Of a stretch of DNA of 64,000 nucleotides, positions 53,472-62,573 are shown piece after piece (the first letter of the stretch is position 1; each line of letters begins with the position of its first letter). A model generated the notes under the pieces. That model did no database searches. It was given only the letters and a program-made list of their open reading frames with translations, and was not told the origin of the DNA. This DNA is from Methanoculleus bourgensis MS2 (GTDB lineage Archaea > Halobacteriota > Methanomicrobia > Methanomicrobiales > Methanoculleaceae): NCBI RefSeq assembly GCF_000304355.2, contig NC_018227.2:868001-932000 (forward strand). The letters run 5' to 3'. The translations under genes were made by a program, and so were the position numbers.

Positions 53472-54794
53472 TCACACCACGAATGTCATCCAGAGCATTC
53501 CAAGACCCACCGCCACCGTCACGAAGAGTACAAGCATTCCTATCTTCAGGAAGTCGATGAAGGTGATAGAAATACCTTCACGCTCGGCGATACCGATAAC
53601 AACGACGTTTGCCGACGCGCCGATGATCGTCCCGTTCCCGCCGAGGCACGCGCCGAGCGCGAGCGCCCACCAGAGCGGGTAGATGTCCATCGTCGCTCCC
53701 AGGTCATGGATGAGCGGTATCATCGCTGCGGTCAGGGGGATGTTATCCACGATCGCCGAGGCGATGGCAGCAAACCAGGTTACGATGAACATCGCCTCAC
53801 CGGTCGAACCCACGTTCTCGACCATGACCGAGGCGATGCTCGCGATGACGCCGGTCTCCACGAGGGCGCCGACGATGACGAAGAGCCCGCCGAAGAAGAA
53901 GAGGGCCGGCCACTCGATCTTCTCAAAGATCTCCTCAGGGGGCTGCCTGCTCCAGACAAGGAGGATTGCCGCCCCGATAAGAGCCACCTCCGCGGGTTGA
54001 AGCCCCATCGCCGGGTCGACGAAAGGCAGGAAGGTGTGCAGGATCTCTCCTATCCGGTCATGGATGAAGAAGAGGAGGACCACTAAGGCGATGACAATCA
54101 CCGACTTCCGGAAGAGCGCGCGGTCGGTGATCGCTGCCCGTTCGTCGAGGCTGTTGAGCGTCCTGACCATCTCCTCCCGCTCACCGGGGTCCACCTTCAT
54201 AGACCGGCCGTAGATGAGGTACATCAGCCCGATGAGGATCACCATATTGACGACCATGATGGGTCCGAGGTGGATCAGGAACTCGTTGAACGTCAGCCCC
54301 GCGGACGATGCGATCATGATGTTTGGGGGATCGCCGATGAGCGTCGCCGCCCCGCCGATGTTGGAGGCAAAGATCTCCGTGACCAGGAACGGAACGGGGT
54401 TGAGTTTCATCACCTTTGAGACGTAGAGGAGCATCGGGGTGAGGAGGAGGACCGTGGTGACGTTATCGAGGAACGCGCTCACCACCGCCGTCACGAGTGC
54501 GAAGAGGATAAGGACCCGGATCGGGCTTCCTTTCGCAAGTTTTGTCGTCCGTATGGCGATGTACTCGAAGAGACCGCTGCCGCGGGCGGTGTTGACGATG
54601 ATCATCATCCCCATCAGCAGGAAGATCGTCCCGAAGTCGATGTGTTGGAGAAGCCCCTCCCAGGAGACAACCCCGAGGAAGACGACGATCGCCGCTCCGA
54701 GCATGGCGGCAACCGCCCGGTGGATTCGCTCGTCGATGATGAGCGCATAGGTGAAGAGGAAGACCGCTACCGCAATCAGTGCAACAATTTCCAT
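53472..54794 (-). CDS. ArsB/NhaD-superfamily ion permease
   Basis: 440 aa with about 11-12 membrane helices. The family pattern includes FLDNVTTVLLLTPMLLYVS and IGDPPNIMIASSAGLTFNEFL near the middle, and DNIPLTAAMIPLI and LGGNGTIIGASANVVVIGIAEREG near the end, where substrate binds. It could be an arsenite, Na+/H+ or organic-anion transporter. It is flanked by two UspA genes on the same strand. Confidence 0.88.
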   Translation of the reverse strand: MEIVALIAVAVFLFTYALIIDERIHRAVAAMLGAAIVVFLGVVSWEGLLQHIDFGTIFLLMGMMIIVNTARGSGLFEYIAIRTTKLAKGSPIRVLILFALVTAVVSAFLDNVTTVLLLTPMLLYVSKVMKLNPVPFLVTEIFASNIGGAATLIGDPPNIMIASSAGLTFNEFLIHLGPIMVVNMVILIGLMYLIYGRSMKVDPGEREEMVRTLNSLDERAAITDRALFRKSVIVIALVVLLFFIHDRIGEILHTFLPFVDPAMGLQPAEVALIGAAILLVWSRQPPEEIFEKIEWPALFFFGGLFVIVGALVETGVIASIASVMVENVGSTGEAMFIVTWFAAIASAIVDNIPLTAAMIPLIHDLGATMDIYPLWWALALGACLGGNGTIIGASANVVVIGIAEREGISITFIDFLKIGMLVLFVTVAVGLGMLWMTFVV

Positions 54795-54805
54795 CGATGC
54801 ACCCG

Positions 54806-55348
54806 TCAGTAGATGAGCGCGGGGGTCGCTACCCGCTGGCAGATCCGCAGGACGGTCGGGCTGATCGAGACGTCGGTCGACTCCCCGTCGGCGTAGCGCC
54901 GGCAGAGCGCGACGAGATCGTAATTCTTCGCCATCCTGACGACGTCATCGCCTTTATGCCCGACGAACATCCGCGTCTGGGTTGTAATGCCATGACCTTT
55001 GAGTTTCGCCGCGGTCCGTTCGAGAAGTTCCCGGCCGTACTCTTCCTTCTTTGCCCGGAACTCTTCTGTTGATGCGTGGTCGAGCGCCTGCTCGAGGAGT
55101 TCGATCACCCTGGCGTCGGTGATGTAGGCAAGTGATATCGTGGCGTTATACGTGGAGAGCACGTCGATAGCCTCATCTGAGATATCGTGGACGAAGAGGT
55201 CGAGCGGTATCAGGATAGACCGGACCTCCGGGATGAGCATCTCCTCTTCGGTCAGCAGGAATTCACTGTACTCCTTGAGGACCGACTCATAACGCCTCCC
55301 GACGATATCTTTGAACTTTCGTTGAATCAAGGAAGAAGAGTATCCCAT
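54806..55348 (-). CDS. UspA-like stress protein with N-terminal extension
   Basis: 180 aa. About 45 residues (GYSSSLIQRKFKDIVGRRYESVLKEYSEFLLTE) precede the Usp core; the core has the strand SILIPLDLF, helix, AYITDARVIELLEQALDHA, then KNYDLVALCRRY and TVLRICQRVATPALIY. The glycine-rich nucleotide loop is weak, so it may not bind ATP. It starts the usp-permease-usp cluster; the permease starts 11 bp downstream. Confidence 0.82.
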   Translation of the reverse strand: MGYSSSLIQRKFKDIVGRRYESVLKEYSEFLLTEEEMLIPEVRSILIPLDLFVHDISDEAIDVLSTYNATISLAYITDARVIELLEQALDHASTEEFRAKKEEYGRELLERTAAKLKGHGITTQTRMFVGHKGDDVVRMAKNYDLVALCRRYADGESTDVSISPTVLRICQRVATPALIY

Positions 55349-55414
55349 TGCAATTCACTCCTTAGTTTCCCGGAATGTTCCTTAATACTTTTGTCTGCAC
55401 GGCCCTGCAATCAA

Positions 55415-55951
55415 TCATCCCTCCCATGGGCGCAGCGCTTCCCTGCAGACCGGGCAGAGCACCTTCCTCTTCCGGTCCAGTTCGTCCAGCGTCCGCGGCC
55501 GGAACATGACGCATTCGGGGTCTGTGCAGTGCCCGAGCCCGAGGAGGTGCCCGAGTTCATGTGCCCCCTCTTTTGCGGCCCGGTCGACCAGGTCGGTGTC
55601 GTCCGGCACCCTGCCGTAGTAGTCGTTCCTGAGGCGGGCGGTCGAGACGACGGCGACGCTGCTTGCCGGTCTTGCGAGACCGAAGACGAAGTCGCACCCG
55701 TTGACATAGAGGTCGCGGGGCGTGATGAGCAGCAGGGGGCCGGCAATCTCGTACCTGCGGGTGAGGGTATCCTGCATGCGGTCCAGGATCTGTTGAGCAT
55801 CGTGCTGGTTGCGGTCCCTGTCGTAACCGTCGACGAGAAACGGGTATTTGACGAGCCCGGTCTCTTTCCCGAGGATCATCTCGATCATCCGGGCGACCGG
55901 GAGCTCAATACCTTCCGGTCTCTGCTGGTCCCAAAGAATATTGATGCTCAT
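55415..55951 (-). CDS. amzA: Archaemetzincin zinc protease
   Basis: 178 aa. The metzincin motif HELGHLLGLGH (HExxHxxGxxH) binds zinc; downstream cysteines in HCTDPECVMF and KVLCPVCREAL bind a second, structural zinc. This matches the archaemetzincin family, whose physiological substrate is unknown. Start ATG 55951; TATAAA (reverse strand) at 55978-55983, inside the divergent gene, is about 28 bp upstream, so the message is probably leaderless. Confidence 0.92.
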   Translation of the reverse strand: MSINILWDQQRPEGIELPVARMIEMILGKETGLVKYPFLVDGYDRDRNQHDAQQILDRMQDTLTRRYEIAGPLLLITPRDLYVNGCDFVFGLARPASSVAVVSTARLRNDYYGRVPDDTDLVDRAAKEGAHELGHLLGLGHCTDPECVMFRPRTLDELDRKRKVLCPVCREALRPWEG

Positions 55952-55968
55952 TACATAATTTCTGGGTA

Positions 55969-56376
55969 ATGCGTCACTATAAACATATTGAACGGAGTAT
56001 CGGGGAGTATATCGCCACTCGCTACCGGCGGGCCGTGGAGGTGGGCATCGGCAACAACCCTGACGCCGCCCGGGTGATCGCGGCCGCCGGCGCCCTTGCC
56101 CGCTGCACCGATATCAGGTCCGGCATCAGGCATGAAGGGCTCACCGTGGTGACCGACGACATCTTCGAGCCTGATATCCGGCTTTATGAGGGGGCTGACC
56201 TGATCTATGCCGTGCGCCCCGGTGTGGAGATGGTGCCCTCGCTGATTGCGCTTGCTGCCCGGGTCAACTGCGACCTGCTGGTCTACCACCTGGGTTGTGA
56301 GATATACGGGGACGGCGGAGAGATCGTGGAATGCGGTCCGGTGGTCCTCCACTGCTACCACCGCAGAATCCCTTAG
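55969..56376 (+). CDS. UPF0146 family protein
   Basis: 135 aa protein of unknown function with a Rossmann-like N-terminal loop (EVGIGNNPDAARVI) and TDDIFEPDIRLYEGADLIYAVRPGVEMVPSL, which match the UPF0146 signature. It may be a methyltransferase-like fold without known activity. The ATG at 55969 is only 17 bp from the divergent amzA start. Its TATA-like AATATTG lies inside amzA about 29 bp before the start. Confidence 0.88.
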   Translation: MRHYKHIERSIGEYIATRYRRAVEVGIGNNPDAARVIAAAGALARCTDIRSGIRHEGLTVVTDDIFEPDIRLYEGADLIYAVRPGVEMVPSLIALAARVNCDLLVYHLGCEIYGDGGEIVECGPVVLHCYHRRIP

Positions 56377-56483
56377 TGGAGCGTTTCACATGAACACGCC
56401 CCCGGTTTGGGTAATGAGGGGCTCTCGCCAGTCAGTCTATCATATCCGGGCAGGGCTTCCTTTTAGGGGGAGGGGGAGACCCC

Positions 56484-57060
56484 CATACGCGCTAACGCCC
56501 GGTATGGAGATTCGTGAGGATACCGCTTAATCTAGTCAACGAGGGGGGCGAGCCGGGGCACTATTGGTTAGTCTGCGGTCAATAGCCCGCCACCTCCTCG
56601 GAAAACGGTCTTGATCCTTGTCGGGGGGCAATCGGTGAGCGCCCGACCGGTTCGCTCCGGGAGGTTACCATGCCCCAGACAGGGTTTTTCCCCGGGTATC
56701 GCCACACACTGCCCCCGCCCCTGGGGGCGGGGGAGGAGGCCGGAGGCCGGGCGGGGTGGGGGCTACGAGGAAGGATCTACGGGTTCCGCCGCCTTGTGCG
56801 GGGAGGGGCGCGAGCCCCCTCCCCGGTCCCCACCCCCCGGGGCGATTCCCACCACGGTCCACTGCCCGGGTGAGCCGGGGGATACTCCGCGTTCACCAGA
56901 ATCGACATGGGGGTTCAACAGAGCTTGAACCTCGCCGATAGCCAACCCGGAACGCAGTGCACCATGTGGTAAGTTTGCGCCAATGGGGGCTCGCCCCCTC
57001 CCCGGTCCCCACCCCCCGAGGCGATTCCCACCACGGTCCACTGCCCCGGATGCGACGGGA
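56484..57060. repeat. Composite repeats: D, module B, inverted modules A and C
   Basis: D in plus orientation (56484-56660) has an altered central part, including a GGGGGGCGAGCC insert. A module B hairpin in minus orientation lies at about 56700-56760. Inverted cores are at 56849-56864 and 57029-57044, with module C inverted between them and G/C tracks before each. The gap is convergent. GTGGAGCGTTTCACATG at 56374 looks like a further MITE end. Confidence 0.7.
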
Positions 57061-57188
57061 GAAAGGTGGTTTTCATGCGTGCAGCCCGGAGAGCGTAGCT
57101 TCACGTGCACCGTTGCCTCACGCGAGCGCGTGCGACCGGCGGTCCTCCTCATGCGCCGGAACCCAAAAAAGTTGGTGAAATGCTCCCC

Positions 57189-58538
57189 TCAGAAGAGCGT
57201 CGCCTGGCCCGGGGGGAGATCCTGCTGTTTCTCCCCGGGGTCTTCAGGCGGGTCGTTCTCTTTGGTCTTCCTGCCTTTCCCGGAGGCCTTCTTCTCCTTC
57301 GCCTTCTCCTCTTTTGCCACGTCTTTGACGATCTTTGTGGCTCGGGCCTTGTCGTGGATGAAGAGGTTCAGTTCGTCGGCGTCCAGGTTGAACCCGCGGA
57401 CGTATCCTTCCGGGTCCTGCTCGACCAGGATGCTGATCGCGGTGAAGAAGTCTTCGCGCAGGGCGTTTTCCGGGATATGCGTCATCTCGCTGAGTTTCCG
57501 GGTCAGCCCGGTCCTGACCGCCTTCTGCCTCTTCGACGCCCCCATCTTCCGCCAGCGCGCCGGCGGCATGATGCGGCCGTGGACACCGTGCCCGCCGGCC
57601 GCGTCGGCGACGCCGATGAGCATGATGGCGCTTGCATACCGCCAGAGGGTATAATACTGCCGCCGGTAGGTCCGGCCGATATACTCGTCCGCCCTTGATA
57701 AGCAGGCGTAACCTCTCGCCCGGGAGGCAAAGTCGGGCATATGACCGAGATTTCCCTCCAGCCACTGCTCGATTGTATCCGGGGTATCCTCGACCTCCAT
57801 CGCCATACGGAGCAGGTTGGCATCATCTCTCCTTCCCGCAAGGACCCCCCCGACGAGCTCGAAGATGGTGGACCGCTGGTCCTTTGTGGAGGTCTGGACA
57901 TCGTCTACCTCCAGGCGCTCCTTCCCGATAGCGGCGGCGTAGAGCATGTTCACCGCCGCCCGCATATCGCCGCCGGCGCGGCCGGCGATCTCGTCAAGTG
58001 CGGCCGGATCGCATGTGACCCCCTCTGCGGCACAGATATGGCGGAGGCGGGGGACGATCGAGCGCGCCTGGAGCGCCCGGAACTGCACCGGCTCCGTAGC
58101 CGCCTTGAGGTCTTTTGAGAGGGCGTAGTAGTCGTTTGCGATCAGGATGATCGGTTGTTGCGACGCCGCGATGATCTCCACGATAGCCCTCGCCCCGCCG
58201 CGGTCCGCCTGCCCGTGCAGGTTGTCGGCCTCATCGAGCAGGATGAGTTTGTGGCTCGCGCCGGAGAGGCTGCCTGTCGTGGAACTCGAGCCTGCCACCC
58301 GCTCGAGGGCCTGTTTGGTCCGCTGGTCGGAGGCGTTGAGTTCCACCACCTCCCAGTTCATGTCGTTTGCGAGGGCATGGGCGCACGAGGTCTTTCCGAT
58401 ACCGGGCTTCCCGTACAGGATCAGCGGTTTTTTCTCCCGCGACCAGTCCCGCGCCCACTCGTAGATCTGCCTGACGGCGGCGGCGTTCCCCACAACGTCC
58501 TGGAGGCGTTGCGGCCTGTACTTCTCAGCCCAGTCCAT
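57189..58538 (-). CDS. rfcL: Replication factor C large subunit
   Basis: 449 aa clamp-loader ATPase that helps load PCNA. N-terminal [16 protein letters not shown] is the RFC start signature. Walker A is [11 protein letters not shown] near residues 41-51, Walker [14 protein letters not shown] basic Lys/Glu-rich tail leads to a C-terminal PCNA-interaction motif ending QATLF. No intein is present. Start ATG 58538; divergent from the methanogenesis marker gene. Confidence 0.95.
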   Translation of the reverse strand: MDWAEKYRPQRLQDVVGNAAAVRQIYEWARDWSREKKPLILYGKPGIGKTSCAHALANDMNWEVVELNASDQRTKQALERVAGSSSTTGSLSGASHKLILLDEADNLHGQADRGGARAIVEIIAASQQPIILIANDYYALSKDLKAATEPVQFRALQARSIVPRLRHICAAEGVTCDPAALDEIAGRAGGDMRAAVNMLYAAAIGKERLEVDDVQTSTKDQRSTIFELVGGVLAGRRDDANLLRMAMEVEDTPDTIEQWLEGNLGHMPDFASRARGYACLSRADEYIGRTYRRQYYTLWRYASAIMLIGVADAAGGHGVHGRIMPPARWRKMGASKRQKAVRTGLTRKLSEMTHIPENALREDFFTAISILVEQDPEGYVRGFNLDADELNLFIHDKARATKIVKDVAKEEKAKEKKASGKGRKTKENDPPEDPGEKQQDLPPGQATLF

Positions 58539-58768
58539 GTTGATCTATTTGGCGTGGAGCATCAAAAATACAACCCAGGTGTGAGCGCAGGGGATACGCG
58601 ATACCCTGCACGGGAGCGTGCCGTCTCTCGCCCTGAACCGCCCCTCCCCGACCATGTCTCTGCAGCCGCGATCGGTTCCCTGAACAGAGGGCATAATACC
58701 GGTGAATCAAATACATTATCTCTGATGAGGCAGAATACCATAAAGAAAAGTGGAGTGTTGGTGTTCTT

Positions 58769-59779
58769 GTGGTGAAAGATTGCTCCACAGATACGGTAGC
58801 ACAGGCCGTCAGGGAATACGAGGGCGTTACCAGGAAGAGAGTAATCGGGGATATGGTCCGGTCTCTCTGGGTCGACAGTCCCGATATCATCGCCTCGTTC
58901 GGTGAGGACGCCGCCGTCATCCGGCATAATGCGGAGGATGCGCTGCTGCTTGCGGCAGACGGCATCTGGAGCAAGCTCATGGAGGCGGACCCGTTCTGGG
59001 CGGGGTACTGTGCCGTGCTTGTGAACGTTCACGATATCGCTGCCATGGGCGGGAGGCCTGTTGCGATGGTCGATATCCTCTCGGTCACGAACAACCTGAC
59101 CCGCGACGAGGTGACCCGGGGCATGGTCGCAGCATCCGCGCAGTTCGGCGTCCCGATCGTGGGCGGGCACCTGCACCCGGATACGCCGTATAACGTTGTG
59201 GATGTGGCGATCCTCGGGACGGCCAGGATGGATCAGGTCATCTTCTCGGATACAGCGGAGGAGGGGGACCAGGTTGTCGCGGCGATCGACCTCGACGGCC
59301 GGATTCACCCGTCGTGCTGCTTCAACTGGGATTCGGTTACGATGAAGCCGGCCGAGGTGGTGCGGGCCCAGATTCGGGTTATGGAGGATCTCGGGAAGGA
59401 GCGCCTGGTGACGGCCGGCAAGGATATCAGCAACCCCGGGGTCATCGGAACCCTTGGTATGCTCCTTGAGGTGAGCGAGAAGGGGGCGGTGATCGACCTT
59501 GAGGCGATACCGAGGCCGGACCTCTCCGCGCTTGGCCTGCCCTTCGAGCAGTGGGTGCGCATGTATCCCGGCATGGGGTTCATCCTGACTGTGAAGAAGG
59601 AGAATGTGGAGGAGGTCTGCCGCCGGTTTGCCGATGTCGGGATGGCCGCGGCCCCCATCGGTGAGGTTAACGGGGGCCGGAAACTGACCGTCAGATACCT
59701 GGGCCGGGAGACGCAGGTCTTTGACCTGGACCAGAACGGCATCATGCGGATCTTCACCGAAGGAGAGGTATGCCGGTAA
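58769..59779 (+). CDS. Methanogenesis marker protein 2 (AIR synthase-related)
   Basis: 336 aa protein of the PurM/HypE fold, found across methanogens. The N-terminal SFGEDAAVIRH and LLLAADGIW are the ATP-binding signature, and DISNPGVIGTLGML follows. The reaction is unknown. Two adjacent GTG codons (58769 and 58772) can start it. It overlaps the marker 4 gene by 10 bp, so they are expected to be co-translated. Confidence 0.92.
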   Translation: MVKDCSTDTVAQAVREYEGVTRKRVIGDMVRSLWVDSPDIIASFGEDAAVIRHNAEDALLLAADGIWSKLMEADPFWAGYCAVLVNVHDIAAMGGRPVAMVDILSVTNNLTRDEVTRGMVAASAQFGVPIVGGHLHPDTPYNVVDVAILGTARMDQVIFSDTAEEGDQVVAAIDLDGRIHPSCCFNWDSVTMKPAEVVRAQIRVMEDLGKERLVTAGKDISNPGVIGTLGMLLEVSEKGAVIDLEAIPRPDLSALGLPFEQWVRMYPGMGFILTVKKENVEEVCRRFADVGMAAAPIGEVNGGRKLTVRYLGRETQVFDLDQNGIMRIFTEGEVCR

Positions 59780-60531
59780 GGGTCGGGCTTGGTGTTGCAT
59801 CTCCGGATGAGAGGATCCTCTCGACGATCCGGGCGGTCGGCGGGGAGGCCGATATCGTTCTTTTTTCCCGCCCCGGGGCCGCTGATTCGGTCGGGAGCGC
59901 TGCTGTGGTCGTCGAGGCTGAGGAGCCGGAGGCAGCCCTCGTTGAGGCTCTCGCCGAGGGCAGGATCGATGCCGCCGTCAGGGGCACCCTGCCTGCGTCC
60001 TCCACGCTGAAGGCCCTTAAACAGGCCATGGGCGTCGACCACCTGGAGCGGATCGCCCTCCTTGAGACTGCAGACGGGCACCTCTTCCTCTTCGCCCCGG
60101 TCGGGGTCGATGAGGGCTGGACGGTCGCGGAGAAGGTGCGGTTTGTTGAGCGCGGCAGGGAGATTGCGCGGAGTTTCGGGCTCGCAGTGGGTGTGGCGGT
60201 CCTCTCGGGGGGAAGGCTCGGGGATCTCGGGCGGCACCCGGCCGTCGACCGGACGATGGCTGATGCCGAACTCGTGGCCCGCCTGACCGGCGCTGAGCAT
60301 ACCGAGATCCTGATCGAGGAGGCGGCAAGGCGGTACGGGATGGTCGTCGCTCCCGACGGGGTCTCCGGGAACCTGGTCTTCCGTACGCTCACGTTCCTCG
60401 GAGCCGGAAAAGGTCATGGTGCTCCGGTGGTAAATATCGATAAAATTTTCGTGGATACGTCGCGCGCTTCAGCAGATTATACGAATGCAATAATGCTCGC
60501 GAAATCGTTAGCGGAATCCCTGATATCCTGA
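59770..60531 (+). CDS. Methanogenesis marker protein 4 (MtxX-like)
   Basis: 253 aa protein of the phosphate acetyl/butyryltransferase-like fold, annotated in methanogens as marker protein 4 or MtxX. N-terminal GLGVASPDERIL, central RGTLPASSTLKAL and C-terminal DTSRASADYTNAIMLAKSLAES match the family. No reaction is proven; its pairing with marker 2 is seen here as a translational overlap (ATG 59770). Confidence 0.9.
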   Translation: MPVRVGLGVASPDERILSTIRAVGGEADIVLFSRPGAADSVGSAAVVVEAEEPEAALVEALAEGRIDAAVRGTLPASSTLKALKQAMGVDHLERIALLETADGHLFLFAPVGVDEGWTVAEKVRFVERGREIARSFGLAVGVAVLSGGRLGDLGRHPAVDRTMADAELVARLTGAEHTEILIEEAARRYGMVVAPDGVSGNLVFRTLTFLGAGKGHGAPVVNIDKIFVDTSRASADYTNAIMLAKSLAESLIS

Positions 60532-60670
60532 TTATGGTCATATTTCCTTAAAATAACTAATATTTGACGTTTTTTTGAATTGTCCGCATTCTCTGCCGTT
60601 ATCGGGATGCCCCGTCCGGATGCCCCTCCAATGGGAAAGAGAAACGCAAATTTTCGAGATAATCCCGAAA

Positions 60671-60680
60671 CGTTTAAATA
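60671..60680 (+). promoter_or_regulatory. TATA box of the histone gene
   Basis: CGTTTAAATA, with an A-rich BRE-like CCCGAAA upstream, is centred about 43 bp before the ATG. The leader carries a GAGGTGG ribosome-binding site at 60703-60709. Confidence 0.75.
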
Positions 60681-60718
60681 CTAACTCATACACCTCTTTT
60701 TAGAGGTGGAATTAGATT

Positions 60719-60925
60719 ATGGCAGATCTACCTATTGCTGCGGTTGTACGTATCGCAAAGAAGAATGGTGCTGAGAGGGTCGGCAGCGATGCTGCTGCCG
60801 CACTGGTTGCAAAGGCTGAGGCGTATATCGCCGAGCTGACCAAGGAAGCCAACAGGCTTGCCCAGCACGCGGGACGCAAGACGATCAAGGCTGAAGACGT
60901 CGAGCTCGCGGTTAAGTCCGCGTAA
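60719..60925 (+). CDS. Archaeal histone
   Basis: 68 aa single histone fold (three helices), compact and without tails: LPIAAVVRIAKKNGAERVGSDA in the first part, then AKAEAYIAELTKEANRLAQHAG and RKTIKAEDVELAVKSA. It packages DNA as dimers or larger multimers. It has a strong promoter and a strong ribosome-binding site (GAGGTGG), and a terminator-like hairpin follows, as expected for an abundant protein. Confidence 0.97.
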   Translation: MADLPIAAVVRIAKKNGAERVGSDAAAALVAKAEAYIAELTKEANRLAQHAGRKTIKAEDVELAVKSA

Positions 60926-60952
60926 CTCGATCTCTCATCTTTAAGTTTTACC

Positions 60953-60969
60953 GGGGTCTTCAGGACCCC
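60953..60969 (+). terminator. Hairpin downstream of histone
   Basis: GGGGTC (60953-60958) and GACCCC (60964-60969) pair perfectly with a 5-nt loop. A T-rich segment, CTTTAAGTTTTA, lies immediately before. It may end the histone transcript. Confidence 0.5.
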
Positions 60970-61261
60970 ATTCTCTGATCTATTCTGGTGAACCTTTCTT
61001 CTGGGAGCTCCGGCGGCTGGTATCCGTCGGGCGCTGTTGTGGAGTGTTTTTGTGGACGGCATCGTGACTGCGGTGCTCCGGCGATCTGTATTCTGTGGAT
61101 TAATGACGCGAGTGGCGACTGTAAGGACAGCAGATGCGAGGGGAAGTCCGGTTACAGTGGGCCGGGGGGTAACTCCGCGAATGGCAATGGCCGGTGGAAA
61201 TCCGTGTCCAGGTGGCTCTGGAGACAACCTGCTGGAGAGAGCAGGTGGAGTCCAGTTATCC

Positions 61262-61800
61262 CCATGCAGTGGACCGTGGTGGCTATCGCAATAGGGGGAG
61301 GGGCTGACGGGGAGGGGGCCAGGCCCTCTCCCCTGTCTCACCGGGTAGCGAGACTCGTAACCCCACCCCGCCCGGCCTTCGGCCTCCTCCCCCGCCCCTT
61401 GGGGCGGGGGCAGTGCGTGGCGATACCCAGTGGAAATCAGCTGATGGGGATATCCAGGAACTCAAGGTTCCACCCTGGCCAGGAGGGGATATCCGGATTT
61501 CGCGATACCGCTGCCTGCGGGGAGGGGGCGAGCCCCCTCCCCTGTCCCCACCCCCAGGGTGATAGCCACCACGGTCCACTGCCCGGGTGAGCCGGGGGAT
61601 ACTCCGCGTTCACCACCCACGCTGAGGTGGATGGGGACGAGCACCAGAACCGACATGGGGGTTCAACAGAGCTTGAACCTCGCCGATAGCCAACCGGGAA
61701 CGCAAGTGCACCCATGGTTGGGTTCGCGCCAATGGGGGCTTGCCCCTCCCCAGTCTCACCTGATAACAATGCTTGTAAACCCCGCCCGGCTCCCGGCGCT
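61262..61800. repeat. Composite repeats with facing cores
   Basis: A core at 61267-61282 with G-run track, module B near 61360-61425, then an inverted core at 61567-61582 that opens inverted module C (to about 61735). Module C here carries the internal insert with a CCACCCACGCTGAGGTGG hairpin, as at 11850-11890. The two cores face one another. The part from 60970 to 61261 has nothing I recognise. Confidence 0.7.
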
Positions 61801-61991
61801 CCCCACCCCATCAACAGTGCTCTGGCGCCTCTAGCCGCGATTTCAGCCGGGTCTCGGTGCAGACGGTGAAATTGGGCGACCGCCTCACGATCTGCGGCCT
61901 AAGGGCTGATATATCGCTCTGGGAGGGATGGAGCCCGTCTCCCCGGGTATCCCGGCCTCCCTCCGTCAAAAAAGGCTGTGGGTCCCCTGGG

Positions 61992-62573
61992 TCACAGGGT
62001 CCCCTTGGTGCTCGGTACGTCGTCGATCGAGGGGTCGACCGCCACGGCTGCCCGGAGCGCCCTGGCAAACGCCTTAAACGCCGCCTCACAGATGTGGTGG
62101 TCGTTCCTGCCCGTGACCGTGATGTGAGCGGTGATCCCTGCCCTCGTGCAGAGACTGGCGAAGAAGTGCTCGATGAGGTCGCCCGGGATGCCCCCAGGGC
62201 CCGCCGGCGAGAAGGCCCCCTCGAAGACGAGGTAGCCCCGCCCGCCCACATCGAGCGCCACCCGTGCGAGCGCCTCGTCCATCGGGACCGTGGCGTCGGC
62301 GAACCGGGTGATCCCTCTCCCGTCGCCGACCGCCTCCGCAAGGGCCGCGCCGAGGACGATCCCGATATCCTCGATGGTGTGGTGGGTGTCCACCTCGAGG
62401 TCCCCTGTCGCCCGGACGGTGAGGTCCATCCTGCCGTGCCGGGCAAACGATGTCAGCATGTGGTCGAAGAACGGTATCCCGGTCTTGATGGTCCCGGTCC
62501 CGGTGCCGTCGAGGTCGAGGGAGAGGTTGATATCGGTCTCCCTCGTGGCACGGTGGATCTCACTCCTCCGCAT
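61992..62573 (-). CDS. hisB: Imidazoleglycerol-phosphate dehydratase
   Basis: 193 aa histidine-pathway enzyme. Manganese-ligand motifs are visible: FFDHML (His), [14 protein letters not shown] (two His), DVGGRGYLV and EHFFASL, then [19 protein letters not shown]. The N-terminus is [18 protein letters not shown]. The start at 62573 overlaps the hisA stop by 14 bp, so the genes are translationally coupled. Without an attached phosphatase domain it is the single-function form. Confidence 0.95.
   Translation of the reverse strand: MRRSEIHRATRETDINLSLDLDGTGTGTIKTGIPFFDHMLTSFARHGRMDLTVRATGDLEVDTHHTIEDIGIVLGAALAEAVGDGRGITRFADATVPMDEALARVALDVGGRGYLVFEGAFSPAGPGGIPGDLIEHFFASLCTRAGITAHITVTGRNDHHICEAAFKAFARALRAAVAVDPSIDDVPSTKGTL

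Noticed and set aside
60691-60708. CACCTC/GAGGTG hairpin that would hide the histone ribosome site
   Set aside because: The TATA box predicts transcription to start in or near the loop (about 60701), so the left arm is probably not in the mRNA.
11765-61800. CRISPR arrays from the many repeats
   Set aside because: Repeats are irregularly spaced, modular and differ in orientation; there are no regular spacers and no cas genes.
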